NCBI GenBank assembly: GCA_022013615.1
Contig: JAKLQB010000221.1
Span: forward strand, 1-7,026
Length of the DNA stretch: 7,026 nt
From: Desulfobacterales bacterium
Lineage (GTDB): Bacteria; Desulfobacterota; DSM-4660; Desulfatiglandales; Desulfatiglandaceae
Direction: 5' to 3'
The translations under genes were made by a program, and so were the position numbers. Below are positions 1 through 5,405 of the stretch, piece after piece; position 1 is the stretch's first letter; each line of letters starts with the position of its first letter. Under the pieces are notes generated by a model. The model saw only the letters and a list, made by a program, of their open reading frames with translations, searched no databases and was not told the DNA's origin.

Positions 1-126
1 CCCCTTGTCCAGTCAAATATCCTGCCCGGGCAATGGAACGGCGAGGTTTTGGCTGCCCTCTCTTTAATGGTGGCCGGCCTTCTCGCGGTACTTTTTTTGG
101 ACCGGCTGGGGAACCGAATAAAATGA
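1..126 (+). CDS. C-terminal end of an unidentified membrane protein (5' partial)
   Basis: Frame 1 is open from the left edge to a TGA at 124-126 and gives 41 residues. The middle is a run of about 17 hydrophobic residues (LAALSLMVAGLLAVLFL), followed by a short basic tail ending DRLGNRIK. This looks like a last transmembrane helix with a positively charged end, which would place the C-terminus in the cytoplasm by the positive-inside rule. Nothing in these residues identifies a family; a transporter, a polysaccharide-related membrane protein or a sensor are all possible. The gene ends 455 bp before the mutase gene and so is probably in a separate transcription unit. The frame is convincing because it is the only one open to the edge that has coding-like composition, but the function is unknown. 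Confidence 0.55.
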   Translation, partial: PLVQSNILPGQWNGEVLAALSLMVAGLLAVLFLDRLGNRIK

Positions 127-204
127 GGTTAAATCGTAATTAATCCACCGGTTATACCGGTTAGAAATGAAAAGGTTTTACCGTTTCAGGCGCTTTTTGA
201 GTTA

Positions 205-390
205 TATTAAATCCGAAATCCGAAGCACGAAATACGAAACAAATTCGAAATTCAAATTTTTCAATGTTCAAAACGGGTACGAAGAAGCCAGTTATACATA
301 GGCGATGTGAACACAAGGGTTTTGGTCATTGGGATTTTGGTCATTTGATATTGTTTCGAATTTCGGATTTCGACATTCGTATTTTAAATT
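205..390. repeat. Foldback intergenic repeat built of degenerate heptamers
   Basis: The left arm runs in 7-nt steps of the form NNNCGAA (211-217, 218-224, 225-231, 232-238) and continues to about 277. The right arm runs in 7-nt steps of the form TTCGNNN (355-361, 362-368, 369-375, 376-382), which is the reverse complement. Further inward, CAATG...CAAAAC (262-274) faces GTTTTGGTCATTG (319-331), and TTTTGGTCATT occurs twice there. The arms can therefore pair imperfectly around a loop at about 278-317. The open frame at 264-464 lies in this repeat and its FGHWDFGHLILFRISDFDIRI-like translation is what such repeats always give, so it is not a gene. Similar repeats are common between genes in assembled genomes of anaerobic bacteria; their role is not known. 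Confidence 0.75.
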
Positions 391-408
391 CACTATCGCT
401 GGCTATTT

Positions 409-463
409 CAGTGGCCCCTTTTAGGGGGCTTCCTCATACCGCCAGCTCCATTGGTGGCCGCTG
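409..463. other. Competing hairpins upstream of the mutase promoter
   Basis: Two local hairpins can form: GCCCC (414-418) with GGGGC (425-429), and CCGCCA (439-444) with TGGTGG (452-457). They compete with an outer 8-bp stem of CAGTGGCC (409-416) and GGCCGCTG (456-463), which has one G-T pair. The block lies about 35 bp upstream of the probable -35 box. It would therefore not be in a transcript started at that promoter, and no U-run follows to make it a terminator. It may be the end of the repeat element to its left or a protein binding site. Confidence 0.4.
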
Positions 464-497
464 ATTTTCGGGAAATGACGATGCCGGAAAAAACCGT

Positions 498-527
498 TTG
501 ACAGCTTCTTTATGAATAAAATATCTT
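498..527 (+). promoter_or_regulatory. Probable sigma70 promoter of the methylmalonyl-CoA mutase genes
   Basis: A consensus -35 box TTGACA (498-503) is followed after 18 bp by TATCTT (522-527), which matches four of six bases of the -10 consensus. TAAAAT at 517-522 is a better -10 word but sits only 13 bp from the -35, too close. Transcription would begin near 534, leaving a leader of about 48 nt that carries GGAGG at 571-575, six bases before the ATG. No operator is obvious. Confidence 0.45.
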
Positions 528-581
528 CTCAGTTATTGATAGAAATTCCGAGACGTTCAATTAGTTAGTGGGAGGCAGGTT

Positions 582-2264
582 ATGGCTGATAAAAAAAATT
601 CCGATCTTTTGGCATTACAGTTTGAGGAATGGTCCAGTAGTTTGAAAGAGTTGCTTGTAAAGCAACCCGAGAGGAAAAAAGAGTTTGTTAACACCTCTGG
701 AATTCCCGTCAAAGGGCTCTATACTCCAATTGACTATACTGACGCTGATTATTTGTCAGAAGTGGGTTTTCCAGGCACATATCCGTTTGTCAGAGGGGTT
801 CAGCCTACAATGTACAGGGGGCGTTACTGGACCATGAGGCAATATGCAGGGTTTGCCTCGGCCGCAGAATCCAACAAGCGGTACAGGTTTCTCCTGGAGC
901 AGGGGCAGACGGGATTATCAGTTGCCTTCGATCTACCTACTCAGATTGGCTATGATTCAGACGATGAAATGGCCATTGGAGAAGTGGGGAAGGTGGGTGT
1001 GGCCATTGATTCCCTCGAAGACATGGAGACGCTTTTCCATAAAATACCCCTCGACCGGGTCAGCACCTCCATGACGATCAATTCCCCGGCTGCTATTTTA
1101 TTGGCCATGTACATTGTTGTTGCAGAAAAGCAAGGCGTTCCCGCAGAAAAATTGAGGGGCACTATACAGAATGACATTTTAAAGGAATATTCCTCAAGGG
1201 GGACATACATATTTCCACCAAAGCCTTCCATGAGGATTATTACAGACATGTTTTCCTATTGCACCGAAAAGGTTCCACAGTGGAATGCAATCAGTATCAG
1301 CGGCTATCATATAAGGGAGGCCGGTTCTACCGCTGTGCAGGAGGTGGCGTTTACATTAGCCAATGGGATTGCATATGTGGAAGCAGCCCTTAAGGCGGGA
1401 CTTGATGTGGATGCCTTTGGGCCCAGGCTTTCCTTCTTTTTTAACGCCCACTTAGATTTTTTTGAAGAAGTGGCCAAATACAGGGCGGCCAGGAGGCTGT
1501 GGGCCAGAATCATGAAGGAGAGATTTAATGCAAAGAATCCCAAATCCATGATGATCCGGTTTCACACCCAGACAGCGGGATGTACCCTGACAGCGCAACA
1601 GCCCAAGAACAATATCGTGCGCGTTGCCTTCCAGGCCCTGTCAGCAGTCTTAGGGGGAACCCAGTCTCTGCATACAAACTCAATGGACGAGGCACTGGCC
1701 CTGCCCTCGGAAGAGGCCGTTCAGATTGCCCTGCGTACACAGCAGCTAATTGCCTATGAGACAGGCGTGGCTGATACAGTAGATCCCCTGGCCGGGTCTT
1801 ACTATGTGGAGGCGCTGACAAAAGAAATATATGAAAGATCCGAGGCGTATATTAATAAGATTGATAAAATGGGCGGTGCGGTAGCGGCTATTGAAAAGGG
1901 CTATATACAGAGAGAGATTCAAGACAGCGCTTACAGGTACCAGCGTGAGATAGAGCAGGAGGAACGGATAGTCGTGGGGCAAAACCGTTTTAAGGTAGAG
2001 GAGGCAAAACCGGGCGGTCTTCTGAGAGTTGACCCTGCTGTGCGAACCTCCCAGATTGAAAGATTACAGAAGCTCAGGTCTAAGAGAGACGATGAGAGGT
2101 TAAAAAAGATCCTGTCGGACTTGAAAAAGGGGGCAGAAGGAAAGGAAAATTTAATGCCCCTAATCCTTGAAGCGGTCAAGGCCTATGCTACCCTTGGAGA
2201 GATCTGTGATGTTCTAAGGGATGTGTTTGGGGAATATCAACAGGTGGGGACACTTGGGAGATGA
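582..2264 (+). CDS. mcmA1: Methylmalonyl-CoA mutase, catalytic (N-terminal type) subunit, split form
   Basis: This 560-residue protein is the substrate-binding TIM-barrel subunit of the adenosylcobalamin-dependent mutase that interconverts (R)-methylmalonyl-CoA and succinyl-CoA in the cytoplasm. It lacks the B12-binding domain, which is encoded separately at 2385, as in archaea and many anaerobes; single-chain mutases are about 700 residues. The family core is plain: WTMRQYAGF (83-91), [14 protein letters not shown] (108-121), [11 protein letters not shown] (193-203) and [10 protein letters not shown] (239-248). Known specificity positions point to methylmalonyl-CoA: Tyr88 (Phe in isobutyryl-CoA mutase, Ile in 2-hydroxyisobutyryl-CoA mutase), Ala115 and Arg206, which should bind the free carboxylate, plus the active-site Tyr242-His243. 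The barrel ends near LAGSYYVE (403-410), and a helical, charged tail (about 415-560) would contact the small subunit. The start is set by GGAGG six bases upstream. The usual partner genes meaB and epimerase are not nearby. Confidence 0.95.
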   Translation: MADKKNSDLLALQFEEWSSSLKELLVKQPERKKEFVNTSGIPVKGLYTPIDYTDADYLSEVGFPGTYPFVRGVQPTMYRGRYWTMRQYAGFASAAESNKRYRFLLEQGQTGLSVAFDLPTQIGYDSDDEMAIGEVGKVGVAIDSLEDMETLFHKIPLDRVSTSMTINSPAAILLAMYIVVAEKQGVPAEKLRGTIQNDILKEYSSRGTYIFPPKPSMRIITDMFSYCTEKVPQWNAISISGYHIREAGSTAVQEVAFTLANGIAYVEAALKAGLDVDAFGPRLSFFFNAHLDFFEEVAKYRAARRLWARIMKERFNAKNPKSMMIRFHTQTAGCTLTAQQPKNNIVRVAFQALSAVLGGTQSLHTNSMDEALALPSEEAVQIALRTQQLIAYETGVADTVDPLAGSYYVEALTKEIYERSEAYINKIDKMGGAVAAIEKGYIQREIQDSAYRYQREIEQEERIVVGQNRFKVEEAKPGGLLRVDPAVRTSQIERLQKLRSKRDDERLKKILSDLKKGAEGKENLMPLILEAVKAYATLGEICDVLRDVFGEYQQVGTLGR

Positions 2265-2267
2265 GGG

Positions 2268-2323
2268 GATTTGCGATTGACGATTTGCGATTGACGATTT
2301 GCGATTGACGATTGTCTATTGAT
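2268..2323. repeat. Tandem 14-bp repeat (2 x heptamer) between the two mutase subunit genes
   Basis: GATTTGCGATTGAC occurs three times without a mismatch (2268-2281, 2282-2295, 2296-2309) and then decays (GATTGTCTATTGAT, 2310-2323). Each unit is two related heptamers, GATTTGC and GATTGAC. A second weaker heptamer run (AATGACT, AATGACC, AGTGACA) lies at about 2340-2360. The repeats begin four bases after the mutase stop codon and fill most of the 120-bp gap. They encode nothing, and no terminator is seen, so the two genes are probably still co-transcribed. Confidence 0.85.
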
Positions 2324-2384
2324 AAGAGAATTTGTAACAAATGACTAATGACCAGTGACAAAACTGTAATGGAGAATCTTTGAT

Positions 2385-2780
2385 ATGGCGAAGGAAAAAA
2401 AGATAAGAGTTCTGGCGGCAAAGCCGGGGCTTGACGGTCATGACCGGGGTATAAAGGTGGTTGCAAGTGCACTGATGGATGCGGGGATGGAGGTAGTATA
2501 TACGGGTCTCAGGCAAACCCCCCGTCAGATTGTAGGAGCGGCAATTCAAGAGGATGTGGATGTCATAGCCATGAGCATTCTATCCGGTGCCCATGACTAT
2601 CTGTTTCCAGAGGTTATGAAACTATTGAAGGAAAAAGGTGTCGAGGATATTCTTGTTGTAGGCGGCGGCATAATCCCTGATGAAGATATTCCCGCCCTGA
2701 AAGCTGAAGGTATTTCAGAAATCTTTGGCCCTGGAACCACCACCGGGGAGATTATTAAGTATATCAAGGATAATGTTTAA
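2385..2780 (+). CDS. mcmA2: Methylmalonyl-CoA mutase, cobalamin-binding (C-terminal type) subunit
   Basis: This is a 131-residue flavodoxin-like B12-binding protein, the size of a stand-alone mutase small subunit. It holds adenosylcobalamin base-off/His-on and presents it to the barrel of the large subunit. The cobalamin signature is complete: Asp17-x-His19-x-x-Gly22 in PGLDGHDRG, where His19 is the lower cobalt ligand, then SILSG (64-68) and VVGGGIIP (91-98), which cradle the nucleotide tail. The end, [13 protein letters not shown], is also typical of methylmalonyl-CoA mutase C-terminal domains. GGAGA at 2371-2375 lies nine bases before the ATG. The gene follows the catalytic subunit by 120 bp on the same strand, so the two almost certainly make one heteromeric enzyme. 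Other B12 proteins such as glutamate mutase small subunits share the fold, but the neighbour settles the assignment. Confidence 0.94.
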   Translation: MAKEKKIRVLAAKPGLDGHDRGIKVVASALMDAGMEVVYTGLRQTPRQIVGAAIQEDVDVIAMSILSGAHDYLFPEVMKLLKEKGVEDILVVGGGIIPDEDIPALKAEGISEIFGPGTTTGEIIKYIKDNV

Positions 2781-2785
2781 CCCTA

Positions 2786-2864
2786 ATTGAGTGATGCTCA
2801 ATGTAGGTGGTATTGGGCTATTTTCACTATCTTCAAATGATTGAATATTTTCGATTGAATATTT
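2786..2864. other. Small hairpin and 14-nt direct repeat after the mutase genes
   Basis: ATTGAG (2786-2791) and CTCAAT (2797-2802) form a 6-bp stem with a 5-nt loop six bases after the stop codon, but no U-run follows, so it is not a standard terminator. Further on, GATTGAATATTT is repeated exactly (2839-2850 and 2853-2864) with a period of 14 nt, the same double-heptamer period seen between the mutase genes. Confidence 0.5.
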
Positions 2865-2882
2865 AAGGAATTCTTTCGTACA

Positions 2883-2971
2883 TCTCAATAAGCCCGGGCA
2901 TTCCGACTGCTTCCCCCTTTTGCAAAGGGGGATTGAGGGGGATTTTTTAATGCAGCCCGAATTTATTGAGA
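2883..2971. repeat. Palindromic repeat with terminator-like core
   Basis: TCTCAATAA (2883-2891) and TTATTGAGA (2963-2971) are perfect 9-bp inverted ends. Inside them TCCCCCTTT (2912-2920) and AAAGGGGGA (2924-2932) form a 9-bp stem with a TGC loop. A second GGGGGA (2937-2942) can pair instead with TCCCCC and is followed at once by six Ts (2943-2948), which is the form of an intrinsic terminator. It could end transcription of the mutase genes. The C5TTTTGCAAAG5 core followed by a second G5 is a type of dispersed repeat I know from many bacterial genomes, so a small mobile palindromic element is the main alternative. Confidence 0.6.
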
Positions 2972-3018
2972 CCTTACATTTTTTCCATTATAAAAGAACT
3001 ATCGTAACTGGTACATTG

Positions 3019-3094
3019 CCAAGTTATAGATGTTGGGGAGGCGAGCGAGCCCTTTAGTGTGAGCTCGCGAAGCCTCCCCGACTCTATAACTTGG
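3019..3094. repeat. Large GC-rich imperfect palindrome upstream of the transposase
   Basis: Three stem blocks are aligned in order. They are CCAAGTTATAG with CTATAACTTGG (3019-3029 / 3084-3094, 11 bp), GGGGAGG with CCTCCCC (3035-3041 / 3073-3079, 7 bp), and GCGAGC with GCTCGC (3045-3050 / 3063-3068, 6 bp). They are separated by small internal loops and have a 12-nt terminal loop. The hairpin is much more GC-rich than the DNA around it. It could be part of the IS110 left end, or a REP-like palindrome used as the target, since several IS110 members insert at REP sequences. Confidence 0.75.
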
Positions 3095-3145
3095 GCCGCC
3101 ATTACATATTTTGGTGTTTACCAAGCTCCTCGGTTAGCTTTTTGT

Positions 3146-3154
3146 TGTAATAAT
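3146..3154 (+). promoter_or_regulatory. Possible extended -10 promoter of the transposase
   Basis: TG at 3146-3147, one base, then AATAAT (3149-3154) matches an extended -10 element (TGnTATAAT) with one mismatch. No good -35 box lies 17 bp upstream. Transcription from here would begin near 3161, inside the left arm of the inverted repeat at 3158-3168, so such transcripts would lack the first bases of that arm. Confidence 0.3.
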
Positions 3155-3157
3155 GTA

Positions 3158-3259
3158 GGTGAAGCTCCATTGTTTAATTAGCCATCCGGGTACACCGGTG
3201 GCGCAATTTAAAAGCAGTCTGCTATGAAGCAGCTGCAAAAACAAAAAAGGAGCTTCACC
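3158..3259 (+). ncRNA. Structured leader of the IS110 transposase; candidate bridge RNA segment or RBS-hiding structure
   Basis: GGTGAAGCTCC (3158-3168) and GGAGCTTCACC (3249-3259) are perfect 11-bp inverted repeats; the right arm contains the transposase Shine-Dalgarno and ends at the base before its ATG. They enclose two hairpins. The first is GCCA, bulged T, CCGG, loop GTACA, CCGG, TGGC (3181-3202). The second is GCAG, bulged T, CTGCT, loop ATGA, AGCAG, CTGC (3214-3236). Together they make a three-way-junction fold of about 100 nt. IS110-group elements are known to encode a structured bridge RNA upstream of the recombinase, and other IS families hide the transposase start in RNA structure on read-through transcripts. 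Which applies here, and the true RNA ends, cannot be settled from sequence alone. Confidence 0.6.
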
Positions 3260-4708
3260 ATGAAAAAGAAAAACATTTATGTAAACCAAAGTCAAGAGTT
3301 GCTTGGTCTGTTTGAAAAAGCCGGAAACAATGAAAAAATTATGTGCGTGCCAATCGATTACGCCAAAAAGGATCATATTGTGATGTTCTGTAATGGCTAT
3401 GGCCATATTCTCAGGAAACCGTTTTCCGTTAAAAACTCTCCGGAAGGCATCAAGTATCTTACCGAACAGGTAACCCGATCTTGTAGCCATCGCCATATTG
3501 ACCCTAAACATGTCTTCTTTGGCGGTGAAGATGTCGGATCCTACGCGGAGAACTTTGCAAACACTTTACGATCCGGAGGATGGATAGTCGCTGGTGTCAA
3601 CGCCCATGATGCCAAGGAACAACGAGCAAATATACAAGCCAGTACAGATCGTTTAGACTTAATGGGTATTGCTTCAATGCTGCTTAACCGGAGGGGCAAC
3701 TGTTCTCCTGCCCAGTCCGGTATCTATCGTAACCTTCGTACATTGGTTCGCCACAGAAGAAAGCTTGTTTCCATGTCAACGGAAGAGAAAAATCGGATTC
3801 ATACGGTTGTTGATCGTCTCTTTCCTGGCTTTCTGGATGAGAAAAAAACCGGAATCCTGCCATTTTCAACAAGCTCGTTGTACCTCATGGAAAACCGATT
3901 CAGTCCACTCCAGATACGTCGTAGGAAACGACATAAGCTTATTGAAGTCTTGCATCGATATGGCACAACAAAGCCTGAAAATACTGCTGCCAAGCTTCAA
4001 GAATATGCTGTACGTGTGCTCAATACGTCAGATGAATATATCTTTACCCTCCAGCTTTCATTAGTTCAGCATGTCAAGCATTTTAGGTGCCTGCAAGACA
4101 GTATTAACCAGCTTGAAAACGAAATTGCTGTATGGCTTGCTCAAACACAGGGTGCATTCCTGACAACTGTTCGTGGAATCGGTATCGTCCTGGCTGCCGG
4201 AGTATCCGCTGAGATAGGAAATCCATATGAGCAAAAACCATTAAACAATTTGGTGTCATACTCAGGTATTATCCCCAGGGTCAAACAGACAGGTGGCTCC
4301 GAGGGTAAAACCCGTACAGGTAAAGTAGCAAAACGCTGCAATCGTATTCTCAAGGACTATGTAGTTCAATCGGGCCTGCACATGGGTCTACATGGCCCGG
4401 AAGATTTGATGGCCGACTACAAACGTCGTGAGGCAGCCGGACAACACGCTGATTTTGGTATTGGCCGCCGATATCTCCGTATGGCTATGTGTTTGATGAG
4501 GACTTCACAAATCTATATGCCACAGCAACTCCGTAATACAGAAGTCAAACCGGAAGAACGAGCTGGTTATTATCTAATGACCTGGCCCTCCCTCCGGAAT
4601 AAATGGAATAAAGCAGGCGCACTCGAAGCTGCTTTTGAAAAGGATCGTCCTTTAGGCCAATGGCGCAACATGGTACAGGAGCTATATGAGATAAATCTTA
4701 AACTATAA
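3260..4708 (+). CDS. IS110-family transposase (DEDD recombinase)
   Basis: This 482-residue protein would cut and join DNA under guidance of the element's RNA. The N-terminal RuvC-like DEDD domain (about 28-190) shows Asp33 (PIDYAKKDH), Glu90 (FGGEDVGSYAE), then Asp130 and Asp133 in STDRLDLMGIAS, the expected four acidic residues. A long helical linker follows (about 215-295). The C-terminal Transposase_20 domain starts with the helix-hairpin-helix-like VRGIGIVLAAGVSAEIG (304-320), then LVSYSGIIPR and KQTGGSEGKTRTGKVAKRCN (342-361). The usual catalytic Ser of the x-S-G-G motif appears as Thr344, with Ser347 nearby. A tail of about 55 residues (428-482) extends past the domain. The start is the ATG at 3260, with AAGGAG seven bases upstream; an in-frame ATG at 3224 has no ribosome site and lies in a hairpin loop. 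The frame is intact, so the element may be active. Confidence 0.92.
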   Translation: MKKKNIYVNQSQELLGLFEKAGNNEKIMCVPIDYAKKDHIVMFCNGYGHILRKPFSVKNSPEGIKYLTEQVTRSCSHRHIDPKHVFFGGEDVGSYAENFANTLRSGGWIVAGVNAHDAKEQRANIQASTDRLDLMGIASMLLNRRGNCSPAQSGIYRNLRTLVRHRRKLVSMSTEEKNRIHTVVDRLFPGFLDEKKTGILPFSTSSLYLMENRFSPLQIRRRKRHKLIEVLHRYGTTKPENTAAKLQEYAVRVLNTSDEYIFTLQLSLVQHVKHFRCLQDSINQLENEIAVWLAQTQGAFLTTVRGIGIVLAAGVSAEIGNPYEQKPLNNLVSYSGIIPRVKQTGGSEGKTRTGKVAKRCNRILKDYVVQSGLHMGLHGPEDLMADYKRREAAGQHADFGIGRRYLRMAMCLMRTSQIYMPQQLRNTEVKPEERAGYYLMTWPSLRNKWNKAGALEAAFEKDRPLGQWRNMVQELYEINLKL

Positions 4709-5040
4709 GCCCGCATCACACTGGATTTAACCTTTACGTTTAAGGGCTTCGCGGTTTCGGCGGACAGGATGGCTTTAATCGTAACTGCCGCAATGTTCCC
4801 CTGACAGGAGGATACTATTGACGGCTTTGAGTAGAATGCCTCACCCTGTCCGTCCGAACTCTTTGATTATGGCTCCAAGGTGCTCTGATCCTTGAAAATT
4901 CAAGAGATCTAGTCAAACCAGTTTGCCAAATTCGGACATCATGGACAGGGTTTTCCACCTGTAAGGCCGAAATGCGAATAACTAAAAACGTAATTTTTAA
5001 GCCCGGTTAATATAAATTTCAAAAACCGGCTTTGATCGGA
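4709..5040. other. Non-coding stretch after the transposase with several hairpins
   Basis: No credible gene is seen here. AAGCCC (4707-4712, overlapping the stop codon) pairs with GGGCTT (4744-4749) and may end the transposase transcript. CGGACAGG (4761-4768) faces CCTGTCCG (4845-4852), and GGACAGGG (4943-4950) could pair with the same CCCTGTCC instead. GATC-CTTGAA-AA-TTCAAG-A-GATC (4887-4909) is a compact hairpin. AAGC(C)CGGTT (4999-5008) pairs with AACCGGCTT (5024-5032) with one bulge. If the 10-bp repeat marks the right end of the IS, only 4709-4787 belongs to it and the rest is host spacer. IS1111-type relatives carry their RNA on this side, so the whole stretch is a second candidate RNA region. 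Confidence 0.4.
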
Positions 5041-5101
5041 ATGGAGGAGTCTTGCCTAAAAAAAAGTTAACTTTTTATCTTGACTTTTACCTGGTGCTCT
5101 G

Positions 5102-5325
5102 CTCAGGTTATCAGGTTCACGGTTCACAGTTCACGGTTAGTGACTTGGCGTATCGTAAGAATCGGGTGAATTATGTATTCGATTCGGAATGGAAACATTC
5201 GGCAATATGCATTGATCACCCGAAAACATCTTGTATCTGTCTTTTTAGCTCGTAGTTCTTCGCAAATCCTGCTTTTTTTGTCAGACAAAACCCTGAACCC
5301 CTCGTGAACCCCTGAACCTGAGTTA
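5102..5325. repeat. Second foldback spacer with GGTTCAC heptamers
   Basis: The left arm has heptamers GGTTCAC (5114-5120), GGTTCAC (5121-5127), AGTTCAC (5128-5134) and GGTTAGT (5135-5141), preceded by CTCAGGTT (5102-5109). The right arm at 5291-5325 carries the reverse-complement words TGAACCC, GTGAACC and AACCTGAG (5315-5322). The arms thus face each other over about 150 bp, the same plan as the element at 205-390 but with another unit sequence. An open frame here (5052-5255, TTG start with GGAGG upstream) runs through the repeat, has no recognisable content and is not called. Confidence 0.7.
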
Positions 5326-5370
5326 CGAACTATCATTAAAATGAAGGAGCTAAGCGATATCCACAAATAT

Positions 5371-5389
5371 TCAATAGTCAATAGTCAAT
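5371..5389. repeat. Short heptamer repeat TCAATAG
   Basis: TCAATAG occurs at 5371-5377 and 5378-5384, followed by TCAAT (5385-5389). It lies 17 bp past the 3' end of the crotonase gene, which reads in from the right. It is a further heptamer array with its own unit sequence; no terminator is seen here. Confidence 0.65.
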
Positions 5390-5405
5390 TCCGTGTTAGG
5401 TGTGA

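Larger units (their letters stand above)
3001..4787 (+). mobile_element. IS110-family insertion sequence (ends tentative)
   Basis: The element is defined by its transposase at 3260-4708. IS110 elements lack clear terminal inverted repeats, so the ends cannot be read directly. The best clue is the exact 10-bp direct repeat ATCGTAACTG at 3001-3010 and 4778-4787, which would give an element of about 1.8 kb with a long structured left end and a short right end. That is the usual IS110 layout, where the left end encodes the bridge RNA. By chance, one 10-bp match between flanks of this size is unlikely but possible. The element sits in the gap between the mutase genes and the benzoyl-CoA genes and interrupts no recognisable gene. 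Confidence 0.45.

Noticed and set aside
147..161. ACCGG-TTATA-CCGGT hairpin after the left-edge gene
   Set aside because: Only 5 bp with no U-run, too weak to call as a terminator or operator.
264..464. Open frame of 66 codons in the left spacer
   Set aside because: It lies in the heptamer foldback repeat, has no ribosome site, and its translation is the typical product of that repeat.
409..500. Possible cobalamin riboswitch upstream of the B12-dependent mutase
   Set aside because: Fragments such as GCCGCTG and GGGAA occur, but not in the order or context of the B12 box and core of known cobalamin riboswitches, and most of it is upstream of the likely promoter.
2268..2323. Short CRISPR-like array
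   Set aside because: The 14-bp units are directly tandem with no spacers and decay into related words; no cas gene is present.
3224..3259. Earlier in-frame ATG for the transposase
   Set aside because: It has no Shine-Dalgarno, lies in a hairpin loop of the leader, and the ATG at 3260 has AAGGAG at the right distance.
3669..4064. Second open frame inside the transposase gene
   Set aside because: It overlaps the transposase in another frame, and the long frame carries all the IS110 motifs; no sign of programmed frameshifting was seen.
5052..5255. Open frame of 67 codons with TTG start and GGAGG upstream
   Set aside because: The ribosome-site-like sequence is good, but the frame runs through the GGTTCAC repeat and the protein has no recognisable feature or coding-like composition.
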